Below, in pieces: positions 17,619-26,604 of a stretch of 64,000 bases of DNA. The stretch spans positions 2,852,001 through 2,916,000 of the forward strand of contig OZ244571.1 of NCBI GenBank assembly GCA_965217825.1, given 5' to 3'. Under the pieces are notes generated by a model. That model was not told where the DNA came from. It did not search any database and saw only the letters and a list, made by a program, of their open reading frames with translations. The position numbers and the translations under genes were made by a program. The stretch is from VXNE01 sp965217825 (GTDB lineage Bacteria; Pseudomonadota; Gammaproteobacteria; Pseudomonadales; Azotimanducaceae). Positions within the stretch are counted from its first letter, which is position 1; every line of letters begins with the position of its first letter.

Positions 17619-17978
17619 ATGACCGAAGAACAGAAAATCAGCCGTCGCAAGTTCATTTCGACGACGTCCAGGACCTTGGCGACCATCCCTGTGGTCGCCG
17701 TGCTCGGGGAACCGGCGTTTGGCGAACAGGCGGGTGCGACGGCGAAGCTTGACGAAACCAACCCGACCGCGGTCGCCCTGGGCTATCGCCATGATGCGAA
17801 CGAGGTCGATGTTGGCCGCTTTGCCAAGCGAGCTTCGGAGGAAGGCAAGAAGCAGTTCTGCGACAACTGCCTGCACTACAAGTCGTCAGATGAGGAAGGT
17901 TGGGGACCCTGCGCGATATTTCCCGGATTCGCGGTGGCCGCGAAAGGGTGGTGCAATGTATGGGTTGCGGTAACGTAG
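17619..17978 (+). CDS. High-potential iron-sulfur protein (HiPIP)
   Basis: A 119-residue periplasmic [4Fe-4S] electron carrier. The N terminus has a Tat signal (ISRRKFISTTSRT followed by a hydrophobic stretch). The four cluster cysteines are visible as FCDNCLHY, GPCAIFPG and GWCNVW, in the HiPIP order C-x2-C...C...C. HiPIPs shuttle electrons between the bc1 complex and terminal oxidases or reaction centres. Its neighbour across a short convergent gap is the caa3 oxidase operon, a sensible partner. GGAGA precedes the ATG by four bases. Confidence 0.92.
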   Translation: MTEEQKISRRKFISTTSRTLATIPVVAVLGEPAFGEQAGATAKLDETNPTAVALGYRHDANEVDVGRFAKRASEEGKKQFCDNCLHYKSSDEEGWGPCAIFPGFAVAAKGWCNVWVAVT

Positions 17979-18071
17979 TGCCGGCCAGCGTAGGGTAGAT
18001 TCAATTCGTTCGGCGGCGGCACCCGCACCGGCAAGGCGCGATCACTGCCGCCCTTGATGAAAGCCTGAGCA

Positions 18072-18111
18072 AGCCCGGATATTGCACCAAGCCGCTAGTC
18101 GAGTCCGGGCT
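18072..18111. terminator. Possible terminator between convergent HiPIP and cox genes
   Basis: AGCCCGGA (18072-18079) and TCCGGGCT (18104-18111) form an 8-bp perfect stem with a 24-base loop overlapping the stop of the subunit IV gene. There is no T-run, so intrinsic termination is uncertain. Confidence 0.3.
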
Positions 18112-18460
18112 AGTGAGACGGCGGCGGCAATGCCTCCGGCGCCAATTCAGCCCCGAGATAGACGACGCGCGTCATCCACGTGTAGTCCGACTCATATGCC
18201 ATCAGGCTCACCAGCACCAGTAGCGCGCCGGGAGGCAGCAGTATCGCCGTGATGAGCGCCACGCGTTCCCAGCGCATGTGCATGAAGATGGCGACGATGA
18301 ACCCAGCCTTCATCATCATGAAAATGATGATGAGCGACCAGCGCATATAGCCCTGGAACCCCACGTAGTCCACCATGTAGGAAGCCGCGCTAAAGACGAA
18401 CAGCAGTCCCCATATCCAGAAGTAGATGGAGATAGGATGTTGTTGACCGGATTCTGCCAT
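18110..18460 (-). CDS. Cytochrome c oxidase subunit IV (prokaryotic type)
   Basis: A 116-residue membrane protein with three hydrophobic segments (YFWIWGLLFVFSAASYM, WSLIIIFMMMKAGFIVAIFM and LITAILLPPGALLVLV) and the HMRWER turn typical of the small prokaryotic COX4 subunit (PF03626). It is the last gene of the oxidase operon, 6 nt after subunit III. Its role is structural, stabilising the CuB centre in relatives. Confidence 0.88.
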   Translation of the reverse strand: MAESGQQHPISIYFWIWGLLFVFSAASYMVDYVGFQGYMRWSLIIIFMMMKAGFIVAIFMHMRWERVALITAILLPPGALLVLVSLMAYESDYTWMTRVVYLGAELAPEALPPPSH

Positions 18461-18466
18461 TGCCCC

Positions 18467-19132
18467 TTACCAGAGATAGAAAAACGCGAAGATAAAGACC
18501 CACACGAGATCGACGAAGTGCCAGTAGAGCCCTGTGATCTCGACGATGTCGTAACCCTTCTCCTCGTAACGGCCGCGCCACACCCTGGTGGCGACGATGC
18601 CGAGGTACGCAACGCCGGCGGATACGTGCAGGCCGTGGAACCCGGTGATCATGAAAAAGCAGGCGCCGAACTGCGGCGCGCCCATGAGGTTGGTCCAGGG
18701 TCGCACGCCCTCGTCGAGGATGAGTTTCGACCACTCGAAAACCTGCATGCCGACGAAGCTCGCACCGAACATGGCGGTAACGATCATCAGCAACGCCGCC
18801 GCCCTGCGTTTGCGGCGATAGCCCATGTTCACCGCCATCGCCATGGTGCCGCTCGACGAGATGAGGATGAACGTCATGATCGCGATAAGGAGCAGCGGCA
18901 CCGGAGTGCCGAACGCCTCGAGCGCGAACACTTCGCTGGGATTGGGCCATGCTTCCGGGCTCGTCATGCGCACGGTCATGTAAGACGTCAGGAAGCACGT
19001 GAATATGAACGTATCCGACAGGAGGAAGATCCACATCATGGCCTTGCCCCACGGCACGCCTCTGAAGACGGCGACGTCGGCGCCCCAGTCTTCGACGAGC
19101 TGCAGCCTGGGCGTACTGGTTGCTTCGGCCAT
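18467..19132 (-). CDS. ctaE: Cytochrome c oxidase subunit III
   Basis: A 221-residue heme-copper oxidase subunit III, the short form with about five membrane helices. Landmarks are WIFLLSDTFIFTCFLTSYM, GMQVFEWSKLI, the ITGFHGLHVSAGVAYLG helix and the C-terminal TGLYWHFVDLVWVFIF. It has no heme or copper ligands; the subunit supports proton uptake and stability. It lies 59 nt downstream of ctaD and 6 nt upstream of the subunit IV gene. Confidence 0.93.
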   Translation of the reverse strand: MAEATSTPRLQLVEDWGADVAVFRGVPWGKAMMWIFLLSDTFIFTCFLTSYMTVRMTSPEAWPNPSEVFALEAFGTPVPLLLIAIMTFILISSSGTMAMAVNMGYRRKRRAAALLMIVTAMFGASFVGMQVFEWSKLILDEGVRPWTNLMGAPQFGACFFMITGFHGLHVSAGVAYLGIVATRVWRGRYEEKGYDIVEITGLYWHFVDLVWVFIFAFFYLW

Positions 19133-19191
19133 TCGGTTCCTATGCTCCTGTTTCAGTGCGCCCTGTATCGATTTCGCCCGTGACGGGCGAT

Positions 19192-20928
19192 CTATTCAGC
19201 CGCGCTTCGGGGCTCCGACTGTGGAATGAAATCGTCCTTCGCTCCGGGCACGCTGTAGTCGTAGGCCCAGCGATGGACGGTCGGCAGTCTCGCCTCCCAG
19301 TTGCCGTGACGCGGCGGGGTCTCCGGCGTCTGCCACTCCAGCGTCGTAGCCTTCCAGGGGTTCGGTCCCGAGTCCCGGCCCTTGAAGTAGCTGTAGACCA
19401 GGTTCCAGATGAACAATATCTGCGCGACGCCGACGATGAGTGCCGCGATCGTGATGCCCGCGTTCAGCAACAGGACGCTGTCGTCGATGATCGCCATTTC
19501 GCCGTTCGCGAAGTAGCGCCTCGGTACGCCGACGAAACCCAGATAGTGCATCGGGTAGTAGATTGCGTAGGTGCCGAGGAACGTGATCCAGAAATGCAGT
19601 ATTCCGAGCCTGTCGTCCAGCATCTTGCCGGTCATCTTCGGATACCAGTGGTAGATCGCGCCGAAGATAACGAGGATTGGCGATACGCCCATCACCATGT
19701 GGAAGTGCGCGACGACGAAGTAGGTATCCGATAGCGGGACGTCGACGATAACGTTGCCGAGGAAAAGACCGGTCAATCCCCCTACGACGAAGGTGATGAC
19801 GAAGGCGATGGAGAAGAGCATCGGCACCGTCATGTGAATGTTCGCGCGCAGCAGCGTCAGCGTCCAGTTGTAGACCTTGATGGCTGTCGGCACCGCGATG
19901 ATGAGGGTCGTGGTGGCGAAGAAAAACCCGAAATAGGGGTGCATGCCGCTGACGTACATGTGGTGCGCCCAGACGATAAAGCTCAATACGCCGATGGCGA
20001 CGATGGCCCAGACCATCATGCGGTAGCCGAAGATGTTCTTGCGCGCATGGGTGCTGATGAGGTCCGAAACGATGCCGAACGCGGGCAGAGCGACGATATA
20101 CACCTCGGGATGGCCGAAGAACCAGAACAGGTGCTGGAACAGCAGGGGACTGCCGCCGCTATAGTCGAGTTGCTCGCCTAACGAGGACAGGGCTGGCATG
20201 AAGAAACTGGTGCCGATGGTCTTGTCCAGAATCATCATGACGGCGCTGACGAACAGCGCCGGGAACGCCAGCAGGCCGAGCACGGTCGCCATGAATATGC
20301 CCCATATGGACAACGGCATGCGCATCAGCGACATGCCGCGGGTGCGCGCCTGCAATATTGTCGTCACATAGTTCAATCCGCCCATCGTGAAGGCGACGAT
20401 AAACACGGCGAGGGAGACAAGCATGGTCAGAATGCCCCAGTCGACGCCCGGGGTGCCCGGCAGGATCGCCTGCGGCGGATATAGCGTCCATCCCGCGCCG
20501 GTGGGGCCGCCCGGGACAAAATAGCTTGCCAGCAAAATCAGAACCGATACGAAATAGACGTGATAGCTGACCATGTTGACGAACGGGAACACCATGTCCC
20601 GGGCGCCACACATAAGCGGAACCAGGTAGTTGCCGAATCCGCCGAGGAGCAGGGCCGTCAAGAGGTATATCACCATGATCATCCCGTGCATGGTGATGAA
20701 CTGGTAGTAGGCCTCGGGATCGATGAAGTCGAAGGTATCGGGGAAACCGAGTTGCAGGCGCATCAGGCCGGACAGGACCAGCGCCAGCAGACCCACGCCA
20801 ATGGCTGTTATCCCATACTGAATGGCGATGACCTTGTGGTCCTGGCTGAACCAGTACCTGGTGATCCAGCTATGGGGATGGTGAACGTCGATCGCTTCTT
20901 GATAGGGGATTTGTGCCTCAACCGCCAT
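19192..20928 (-). CDS. ctaD: Cytochrome c oxidase subunit I (caa3-type, family A)
   Basis: A 578-residue, 12-helix subunit carrying low-spin heme a, heme a3 and CuB. The features visible are: MHGMIMVIY (heme a His); FGNYLVPLMCGARDM with the D-channel Asp; FWFFGHPEVYIVALP, with the CuB His, the cross-linked Tyr and the E(II) proton-pathway Glu; VWAHHMY (two CuB His); IAVPTAIKVYNW, with the K-channel Lys; and YFVVAHFHMVMG (heme ligands). This makes a complete A-family proton pump. I start at 20928 (MAVEAQIPY), which has GAGGAG six bases upstream, rather than at 20946; either start overlaps the 3' end of ctaC. Confidence 0.95.
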   Translation of the reverse strand: MAVEAQIPYQEAIDVHHPHSWITRYWFSQDHKVIAIQYGITAIGVGLLALVLSGLMRLQLGFPDTFDFIDPEAYYQFITMHGMIMVIYLLTALLLGGFGNYLVPLMCGARDMVFPFVNMVSYHVYFVSVLILLASYFVPGGPTGAGWTLYPPQAILPGTPGVDWGILTMLVSLAVFIVAFTMGGLNYVTTILQARTRGMSLMRMPLSIWGIFMATVLGLLAFPALFVSAVMMILDKTIGTSFFMPALSSLGEQLDYSGGSPLLFQHLFWFFGHPEVYIVALPAFGIVSDLISTHARKNIFGYRMMVWAIVAIGVLSFIVWAHHMYVSGMHPYFGFFFATTTLIIAVPTAIKVYNWTLTLLRANIHMTVPMLFSIAFVITFVVGGLTGLFLGNVIVDVPLSDTYFVVAHFHMVMGVSPILVIFGAIYHWYPKMTGKMLDDRLGILHFWITFLGTYAIYYPMHYLGFVGVPRRYFANGEMAIIDDSVLLLNAGITIAALIVGVAQILFIWNLVYSYFKGRDSGPNPWKATTLEWQTPETPPRHGNWEARLPTVHRWAYDYSVPGAKDDFIPQSEPRSAAE

Positions 20929-22345
20929 CAGTTTCTCCTCGATCATCGACCGTGTGGCGCATGCTTGTGAGTGTCATGCGTGTCCTCATCGTGTTCATCG
21001 TGTTGATGTAGGCGACGACATCGTTGATCGCATCGTCATCGCTCAACTGCTTCGACATGAGGCCCATCTGTTTGCCCAGATTGTCCCCGGGTTGGCCCCC
21101 GCGAATGCCTTTGCGGAAATTGCGCAACTGGCGGGCCAGGTACCAGTCGCTCATGCCGGCGATTCGGGGCGCGAAGGTCCCGTGGCTACCGCCACCGTCC
21201 GAGCCGTGGCATACGGTGCATCCGCTGTACAGGTCGGCGCCGTGCTCTACATCTCCGGCGACCGTCGCGGGAGCCGGATCGTCCGGCAGGGAACGAATAT
21301 ACGCGATAACGTTTTCGACTGCGGCGTCGTCGAAGAGCGTCGCCACCATGGGTGCCATCTCCCTGCCGTAGGTATCGTCCTCGTGGACGCCTCTGTGTCC
21401 CCGCTTGTAGGCCAGGATCTGGTGCCGCAGATACCATGCCTCCTGACCCGACAGTTTGGGGGCGTTCAACGCCAGCATGCCTTCGCCGGCGGGGCCGTGA
21501 CAGGCGGCGCAGAGGACATAGGCCATTTGGCCGGCGACCGCATCTCCCTTGGGGCGCGCCGCGACTTGGGCGTAGGTTGCCCGGCCCTTGAGCCAGGCGT
21601 CGTAATCTTCCTCGGTGTCGACGACGACGGTGCCGCGCATGGTGTGATGGCCCATACCGCAAAGCTCCGCGCACAGCACCTCGTAAGTACCGACGCGGGT
21701 CGGCGTGAACCAAAAGTAGGTGATCATCCCCGGCACGGCGTCCATCTTGGCGCGGAATTGCGGCACATAGAAGTCATGTAGCACATCTTTGGAGCGGAGC
21801 AGAACCTTCACGGGATGATCGATCGGCAGATGCAGCGCATCGCGCTCGATCAGGATGTCATCCTGGCCATAGGGGTCTTCCGGATCCATCCCGAACGGAT
21901 TGTCCACGCGGATCCGCTTCGCGTCGACGGTGCCGAGAATGCCGTCTATGCCGGGCAGCCGATAGCTCCACGACCACTGCTGTCCGACGATCTCGACTTC
22001 CCGCGCCTGCGGCGGCACGTTGACGTAGTCGTCCCACACCGCAAGACCCGGCGCCAGCATGCCGACGACGCCGATGGTCGTGGCGATGGTCAGAATCCAC
22101 TCCAGGCGTTTGTTTTCGGGTTCGTATGCGGCTTTCTGACCTTCGCGGTGACGGTATTTCCAAGTGGTGTAGACCATGAACAGCCCGATCAGGACGAAGG
22201 CGACACCGCAAATCCAGAACGTGACGAATACGGCGAAGTCGATGCCGCCCCAGTTCGACGCGATTTCGGTGAACCACCATGGACTCAGGAAGTTGAATAC
22301 CAACGATCCGATAACGATGACGAACAACATGATCGCGACGATCAT
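20918..22345 (-). CDS. ctaC: Cytochrome c oxidase subunit II fused to two cytochrome c domains
   Basis: A 475-residue protein: three hydrophobic segments in the first 105 residues, a cupredoxin domain with the full CuA site (His190 and the C225-x3-C229-x3-H233 of LCAELCGMGHHTM), then two class I cytochrome c domains with CAACH at 279-283 and CTVCH at 376-380, each followed by a later Met ligand candidate (APMVAT and KQMGLM). One fused cytochrome c is the standard caa3 layout; two in tandem is less common and would form a built-in electron wire from HiPIP or cytochrome c to CuA. It is the first gene of the operon and overlaps ctaD by 11 nt. Confidence 0.93.
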   Translation of the reverse strand: MIVAIMLFVIVIGSLVFNFLSPWWFTEIASNWGGIDFAVFVTFWICGVAFVLIGLFMVYTTWKYRHREGQKAAYEPENKRLEWILTIATTIGVVGMLAPGLAVWDDYVNVPPQAREVEIVGQQWSWSYRLPGIDGILGTVDAKRIRVDNPFGMDPEDPYGQDDILIERDALHLPIDHPVKVLLRSKDVLHDFYVPQFRAKMDAVPGMITYFWFTPTRVGTYEVLCAELCGMGHHTMRGTVVVDTEEDYDAWLKGRATYAQVAARPKGDAVAGQMAYVLCAACHGPAGEGMLALNAPKLSGQEAWYLRHQILAYKRGHRGVHEDDTYGREMAPMVATLFDDAAVENVIAYIRSLPDDPAPATVAGDVEHGADLYSGCTVCHGSDGGGSHGTFAPRIAGMSDWYLARQLRNFRKGIRGGQPGDNLGKQMGLMSKQLSDDDAINDVVAYINTMNTMRTRMTLTSMRHTVDDRGETDGG

Positions 22346-23198
22346 GGCGCGTTAATCCCCGGCCCCGGTGTGCGGGGCAATTTTTCTGCGTTCAACCTCA
22401 CGGTCATCCTGTCCTGGTGCGTGCGTCCCTCTGTCTCGAAACCCATTCGGGAACCGGCATCGAAGGAAGTTTCGATCAAAGCCGAGATCGTCGCCTCAGC
22501 CTGTTCCATGTCTTGTCCTTGTCTTTTTGTCCGGACCCGCGTTGGACGTGCCTGACAAGCCCTTCGGCGTCGACGATGAATGCGGCCGACAGTGTTTCGA
22601 CGGCGTAGATTATCGCAGAATCGGCGGCGGGATCGCTAGCCCGGACGTTTCTTCAAGGGCCGCGATGATCGCGCAGGCAAAAGTGCCCCACAGGCGGCCC
22701 CTTCCGCTTCGCCTGTGGCCGGGCTCCCGACAGGGCGACGGATTTTGTGGCGCCAGGCGTGAATCGCGCGCCGCATGGAGCACTCTCTCATCGGCCGCGC
22801 GCCCCGGCCGCCTTCCGGGCGGTAGAGCGATCTCGACTGGTTGCGGATGGCCGCCCATCGGGCAGTGATATGAGAGCCGGTCATCGTCAAGACAAGCCTC
22901 GGCAGCGCCGTCGCCGCCGCTCACCTTGCCATCCTTCACCATAGTCCAATACCCGGCTATCTCCCTCCATCCGTTAACAGCCAGGCCGGAGGATGGGTGT
23001 AGATTTCGCTGAAGCCCCGTAAAGTATTGAGAGTTTTGTACTGTAAATTGCCAGACAATTTGGTTGTTGCTCGCGAATACGGCCCGAATGGTGGTTCTGG
23101 AACCCGTATTCCTATTGGGTGAGATTGGCCGATATTTTGTTTGTTTTCATTTTTCTTTTTTGGAATCATACGTCGCGCCAATAAACCCGGGTGATGTT
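22346..23198. other. 853-bp gene-poor region carrying dispersed repeats
   Basis: I find no supportable gene. The left part presumably holds the ctaC promoter. The 23 bases at 22655-22677 (AAGGGCCGCGATGATCGCGC...) recur inverted at 63561-63583. A 9-bp stem CCACAGGCG/CGCCTGTGG spans 22688-22718. The 26-mer at 22726-22751 matches 7526-7551 inverted. The right part (about 23020-23198) is AT-richer and should contain the promoter of the next gene. Confidence 0.6.
22655..22751. repeat. Cluster of dispersed repeat pieces
   Basis: Three elements in 97 bp: the 23-mer shared with 63561-63583, the perfect 9-bp stem (22688-22696 with 22710-22718) whose left flank AAGTGCCCCACAG also occurs at about 12488, and the 26-mer shared with 7526-7551. 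The juxtaposition looks like a degraded mobile or REP-like element. Confidence 0.65.
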
Positions 23199-23570
23199 AT
23201 GGACTTTAAGGACTACGCAGCGGAAGAAAAGAAGCGGCTGGTAGAGGAGCGGGATGTGATTGAACGCAAATTGAATGCGCTCGAAAATGCCATTCGCGCG
23301 TATGAGGGCTCGGTGTCGCCGGCCCCTGCGGCCGCCCTCAAGGCCGCGCCCGCCAAGAAAACAAGAAGGCGTCGGCGGTCTTCCCGGCGCCAGGAAATCG
23401 TCCGGATCATCGGTGAGGGCGGCAGCGACGGCATTGGCCGCGCGGGCATCATCCTGGCATTGGACGTAAAGGGCAACAAGTCGGCCGAGCAATCCGTCAG
23501 CAACACCTTGTCGGCCCTGAAGAAGGCCGGCGAAGTTCGCCACGGCGACGGCAAGTACTTCGATAGCTGA
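23199..23570 (+). CDS. Coiled-coil plus winged-helix-like small protein
   Basis: A 123-residue protein with three parts. Residues 1-40 are a charged coiled coil (EEKKRLVEERDVIERKLNAL). Residues 41-66 form a linker ending in a strongly basic run (KKTRRRRRSSRR). Residues 67-123 have a winged-helix look (QEIVRIIGEGG...NTLSALKKAGEVRHGDGKY), ending in the beta-wing. The layout suggests a DNA-binding dimer or oligomer, perhaps nucleoid-associated, but I recognise no named family. ATG at 23199 with GGTGA five bases upstream; the upstream DNA is AT-rich. tRNA-Gly follows 90 bp downstream. Confidence 0.7.
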   Translation: MDFKDYAAEEKKRLVEERDVIERKLNALENAIRAYEGSVSPAPAAALKAAPAKKTRRRRRSSRRQEIVRIIGEGGSDGIGRAGIILALDVKGNKSAEQSVSNTLSALKKAGEVRHGDGKYFDS

Positions 23571-23659
23571 TCAAGCCCGGCTCCCTTCGCCGACGTCGTC
23601 CGAGCCTGGGCAGCGCGCTTTGTCCGGGGACCGTCGCTCATGCGAGAATACCGTACCGA

Positions 23660-23734
23660 GCGGGAATAGCTCAGTGGTAGAGCACAACCTTGCCAAGGTT
23701 GGGGTCGCGGGTTCAAGTCCCGTTTCCCGCTCCA
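23660..23734 (+). tRNA. tRNA-Gly (GCC)
   Basis: GCGGGAATAGCTCAGTGG... to an encoded CCA. Acceptor GCGGGAA/TTCCCGC pairs perfectly; the anticodon loop TTGCCAA in stem CAACC/GGTTG gives GCC; the T-loop is GGTTCAAGT. It is 75 nt long and nearly identical to E. coli tRNA-Gly(GCC). Confidence 0.96.
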
Positions 23735-23823
23735 ATTCTTCGACCAAACTTTTTCAAGGAATCTTGTCAAAGAAATAGAGCCGGACTGGATCCGGCGCCC
23801 CATTTCCCCAGAGAGATACGAAC

Positions 23824-26604
23824 ATGAAACGACCCGTACAACTGAGGCCGGCTGCCATCATCGTTGCGCTTTCCGTCTTGCTCGGCGGCTGCGCCGCAGT
23901 GACGGCCGAAGTCAACGCACCGGCGGTAGCGACAAGCGCGACGGAGGTTGCGACGGTGGAGGGTATCACCGAATACCGGCTCGGCAACGGACTCAGGGTC
24001 CTGCTTTTCCCAGACCGGAGCAAGCAGCAAATCACGGTCAATATCACCTACCTGGTGGGCTCCCGTCATGAGGGCTATGGGGAGACGGGGATGGCGCACC
24101 TGTTGGAGCACCTGGTCTTCAAGGGAACGCCAAAACACCCGAATATCGCCGCTGAACTGACCGAGCGCGGAGCCTTTCCCAACGGCACTACCTGGTTTGA
24201 CCGGACGAACTACTACGAGACCTTTCCGGCCACGGATGACAATCTCGAGTGGGCGCTCGACCTCGAGGCGGACCGCATGATCAATTCCTTCATTGCCGCA
24301 GAGGACCTCGAATCGGAGATGACCGTTGTGCGCAACGAGTGGGAGCGGAGCGAGAACAGTCCCGGGCGGGTGCTCCAGCAGCGCGTCATGTCCGCCGCGT
24401 ACGATTGGCACAACTACGGCAACGCCACCATTGGTGCCAGGGCGGATATCGAGCAGGTGCCCATCGACCGGTTGCAGGCGTTCTACCGCAAGTACTACCA
24501 GCCGGACAACGCGATCCTGGTCGTCGCCGGCCGTTTCGATCCCGCGCACGCCCTGGACCTGATCGCCGACAGGTTCGGAAGCATTCCGCGTCCGGACAGG
24601 ACCGGCGCGAACCAGTTGTTTCCGACCTATACGGCAGAACCGGCACAGGATGGCGAGCGCAGTGTGACGCTCCGGCGGGTGGGGGAGGTCCAACTGATCC
24701 TCGCCGCGTATCACGTGCCGCCAGGGTCGCACGAAGAATTCGCTGCGTTGGACATCATGACGCACGTACTCAGCACCCAGCCGGCGGGCAGGTTGTACAA
24801 GGCTCTCGTGGAGCCGGGTCTGGCTGCCGGTGCCTCGGCCTTTGCGTATCAACTCAAGGAGCCGAGCCTGTTCGGCGCGACGGCGCAGGTGCGCAAGGAA
24901 GATTCGCTTGAGGCAGCGGCCGACGCGTTGTTCGCCACTTTGGACGAGATCACGCAAGCGCCGCCGACGGCGGAAGAAGTGGACCGCGCAAAGACCGACT
25001 ACCTGTCGGCGATCGAACTCGCTTTCAACAACCCGCAAGGGATCGCCTTGCAGTTGAGCGAATGGGCGTCGATGGGCGACTGGCGGCTACTGTTCCTGCA
25101 CCGTGATCGCCTGGAGCAGGTTACGCCCGAAGATGTGCACAAGGTGGCCCAGGCATATCTGAAACCGTCGAACCGAACCGTCGGCTACTACTATCCCACT
25201 GCCGAGACTCCGGCGAGGGCGGAGATTCCCGCCACCCCCGACGTTGCCGCGATGGTGGACGGCTACGTGGGTCGCGCGGCTATCGCCGAGGGCGAAGCGT
25301 TCGATCCGACACCGGCGAATATCGACGCGCGGACGCAGACACTGGCTCTGCCCAATGGCCTCCAGGTGGCGCTGCTGCCGAAAGAGAATCGGGGCGATGC
25401 GGTGAACGTCAGTTTCCAGTTTCGCCATGGCAATGAAGACGCGCTCATGGGCAAGGCCACCACTGCGGGACTCGCAGGTGGGATGCTCATGCGTGGCACA
25501 AAACAGCGTTCCCGCCAGGAAATTCAGGACGAGCTGGATCGGTTGAAGATCCAGGGCGGCGCGGGGGGCGGCATCGAGTCGGCGTCAGGGGGCTTTTCCA
25601 CCGTGCGGGAGAACCTGCCGGAGGCCCTGAAGCTGATGGCGGAAATCTTGCGCGAACCCGCATTCGACGCCAAGGAATTCGAACTTCTCCAGGAACAACG
25701 GTTGGCCGGGATCGAAGCGCGAAAGTCGGAACCGGGGGCGCTCGCGCAACAGGCCCTCAACCGGCACCTGGCGGACTACCCGGAAGAACATCCGCTCTAT
25801 TCCCCGACGTTCGACGAACGAATCTCGCGGATGGAGTCGGCGACCCTGGAGCAGGCGCGCGATTTCTGGGCGTCCTTCTACGGTACCCAAAGTGGAGCGA
25901 TCTCGATCGTCGGAGATTTCGACCCGGACGAGATCGTTCCGCTCTTGCGCGACATCTTCGGTGACTTCACGGCGAAGGAGACGTATGTCCGCATGCCTCG
26001 CCCGTACCAGGAGGTCGAGACCGCTTCTATCGTCATAGAGACGCCGGACAAGGCCAATGCCACGATGTACGCGGCGAGGGTGATACCCATGCGCGACGAC
26101 CATTCGGATTACCCGGCCCTCGTGCTTGGAAATTACATGCTCGGTGGCGGATTCTTGAGCTCCAGGCTCGCGACCCGGATCCGCCAGAAGGAAGGGCTGT
26201 CCTATGGCGTCGGATCGCAATTGTGGGCGTCGGCTCTCGATGAACGGTCGAGGTTCATGTCCTACGCGATCTTCGCGCCGGAGAACAGTGACAAAGTAGT
26301 GGCGGCGTTCCGGGAAGAGCTGGACAAGGTGCTGGCGTCCGGATTCACCCCCGAAGAGGTGGAAGCAGCCAAGCGCGGTTACCTCGACGCCGCCCAGAGT
26401 CGCCGATCGAGCGACGGTGTCGTGGCGGGGTCACTCGTGGGCAATCTGATCCTCGGCAGGACGATGGAGTTCGCCGAGGCGCACGAAGCGGCGATCAGGG
26501 CGCTGTCGCCGGAGGATATCCTCGCGGCGATGCGGCGGCACATCGATCCTGAGCAGATTTCGATTTTCCGCGCCGGAGACTTTGCCGGCAGTGAGGTTCA
26601 GTAA
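23824..26604 (+). CDS. M16 family metallopeptidase (two-domain lipoprotein)
   Basis: A 926-residue secreted zinc peptidase. The N terminus is a lipoprotein signal ending LLGGCAAV. The first M16 half has the inverted zinc motif HLLEH (His92-His96, in MAHLLEHLVFKG) with the downstream Glu in the usual helix. The second half, from about residue 500, keeps the fold but not the zinc motif, as in pitrilysin-type tandem M16 proteins. Such envelope M16 enzymes degrade peptides or processed signal sequences in the periplasm. It converges on the alkB gene with a 7-nt overlap of 3' ends. ATG 23824 lies 89 bp after the tRNA-Gly. Confidence 0.92.
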   Translation: MKRPVQLRPAAIIVALSVLLGGCAAVTAEVNAPAVATSATEVATVEGITEYRLGNGLRVLLFPDRSKQQITVNITYLVGSRHEGYGETGMAHLLEHLVFKGTPKHPNIAAELTERGAFPNGTTWFDRTNYYETFPATDDNLEWALDLEADRMINSFIAAEDLESEMTVVRNEWERSENSPGRVLQQRVMSAAYDWHNYGNATIGARADIEQVPIDRLQAFYRKYYQPDNAILVVAGRFDPAHALDLIADRFGSIPRPDRTGANQLFPTYTAEPAQDGERSVTLRRVGEVQLILAAYHVPPGSHEEFAALDIMTHVLSTQPAGRLYKALVEPGLAAGASAFAYQLKEPSLFGATAQVRKEDSLEAAADALFATLDEITQAPPTAEEVDRAKTDYLSAIELAFNNPQGIALQLSEWASMGDWRLLFLHRDRLEQVTPEDVHKVAQAYLKPSNRTVGYYYPTAETPARAEIPATPDVAAMVDGYVGRAAIAEGEAFDPTPANIDARTQTLALPNGLQVALLPKENRGDAVNVSFQFRHGNEDALMGKATTAGLAGGMLMRGTKQRSRQEIQDELDRLKIQGGAGGGIESASGGFSTVRENLPEALKLMAEILREPAFDAKEFELLQEQRLAGIEARKSEPGALAQQALNRHLADYPEEHPLYSPTFDERISRMESATLEQARDFWASFYGTQSGAISIVGDFDPDEIVPLLRDIFGDFTAKETYVRMPRPYQEVETASIVIETPDKANATMYAARVIPMRDDHSDYPALVLGNYMLGGGFLSSRLATRIRQKEGLSYGVGSQLWASALDERSRFMSYAIFAPENSDKVVAAFREELDKVLASGFTPEEVEAAKRGYLDAAQSRRSSDGVVAGSLVGNLILGRTMEFAEAHEAAIRALSPEDILAAMRRHIDPEQISIFRAGDFAGSEVQ

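Noticed and set aside
22610..22942. 110-codon frame in the ctaC upstream region
   Set aside because: It runs through three dispersed repeats and has no motif or ribosome-binding site.
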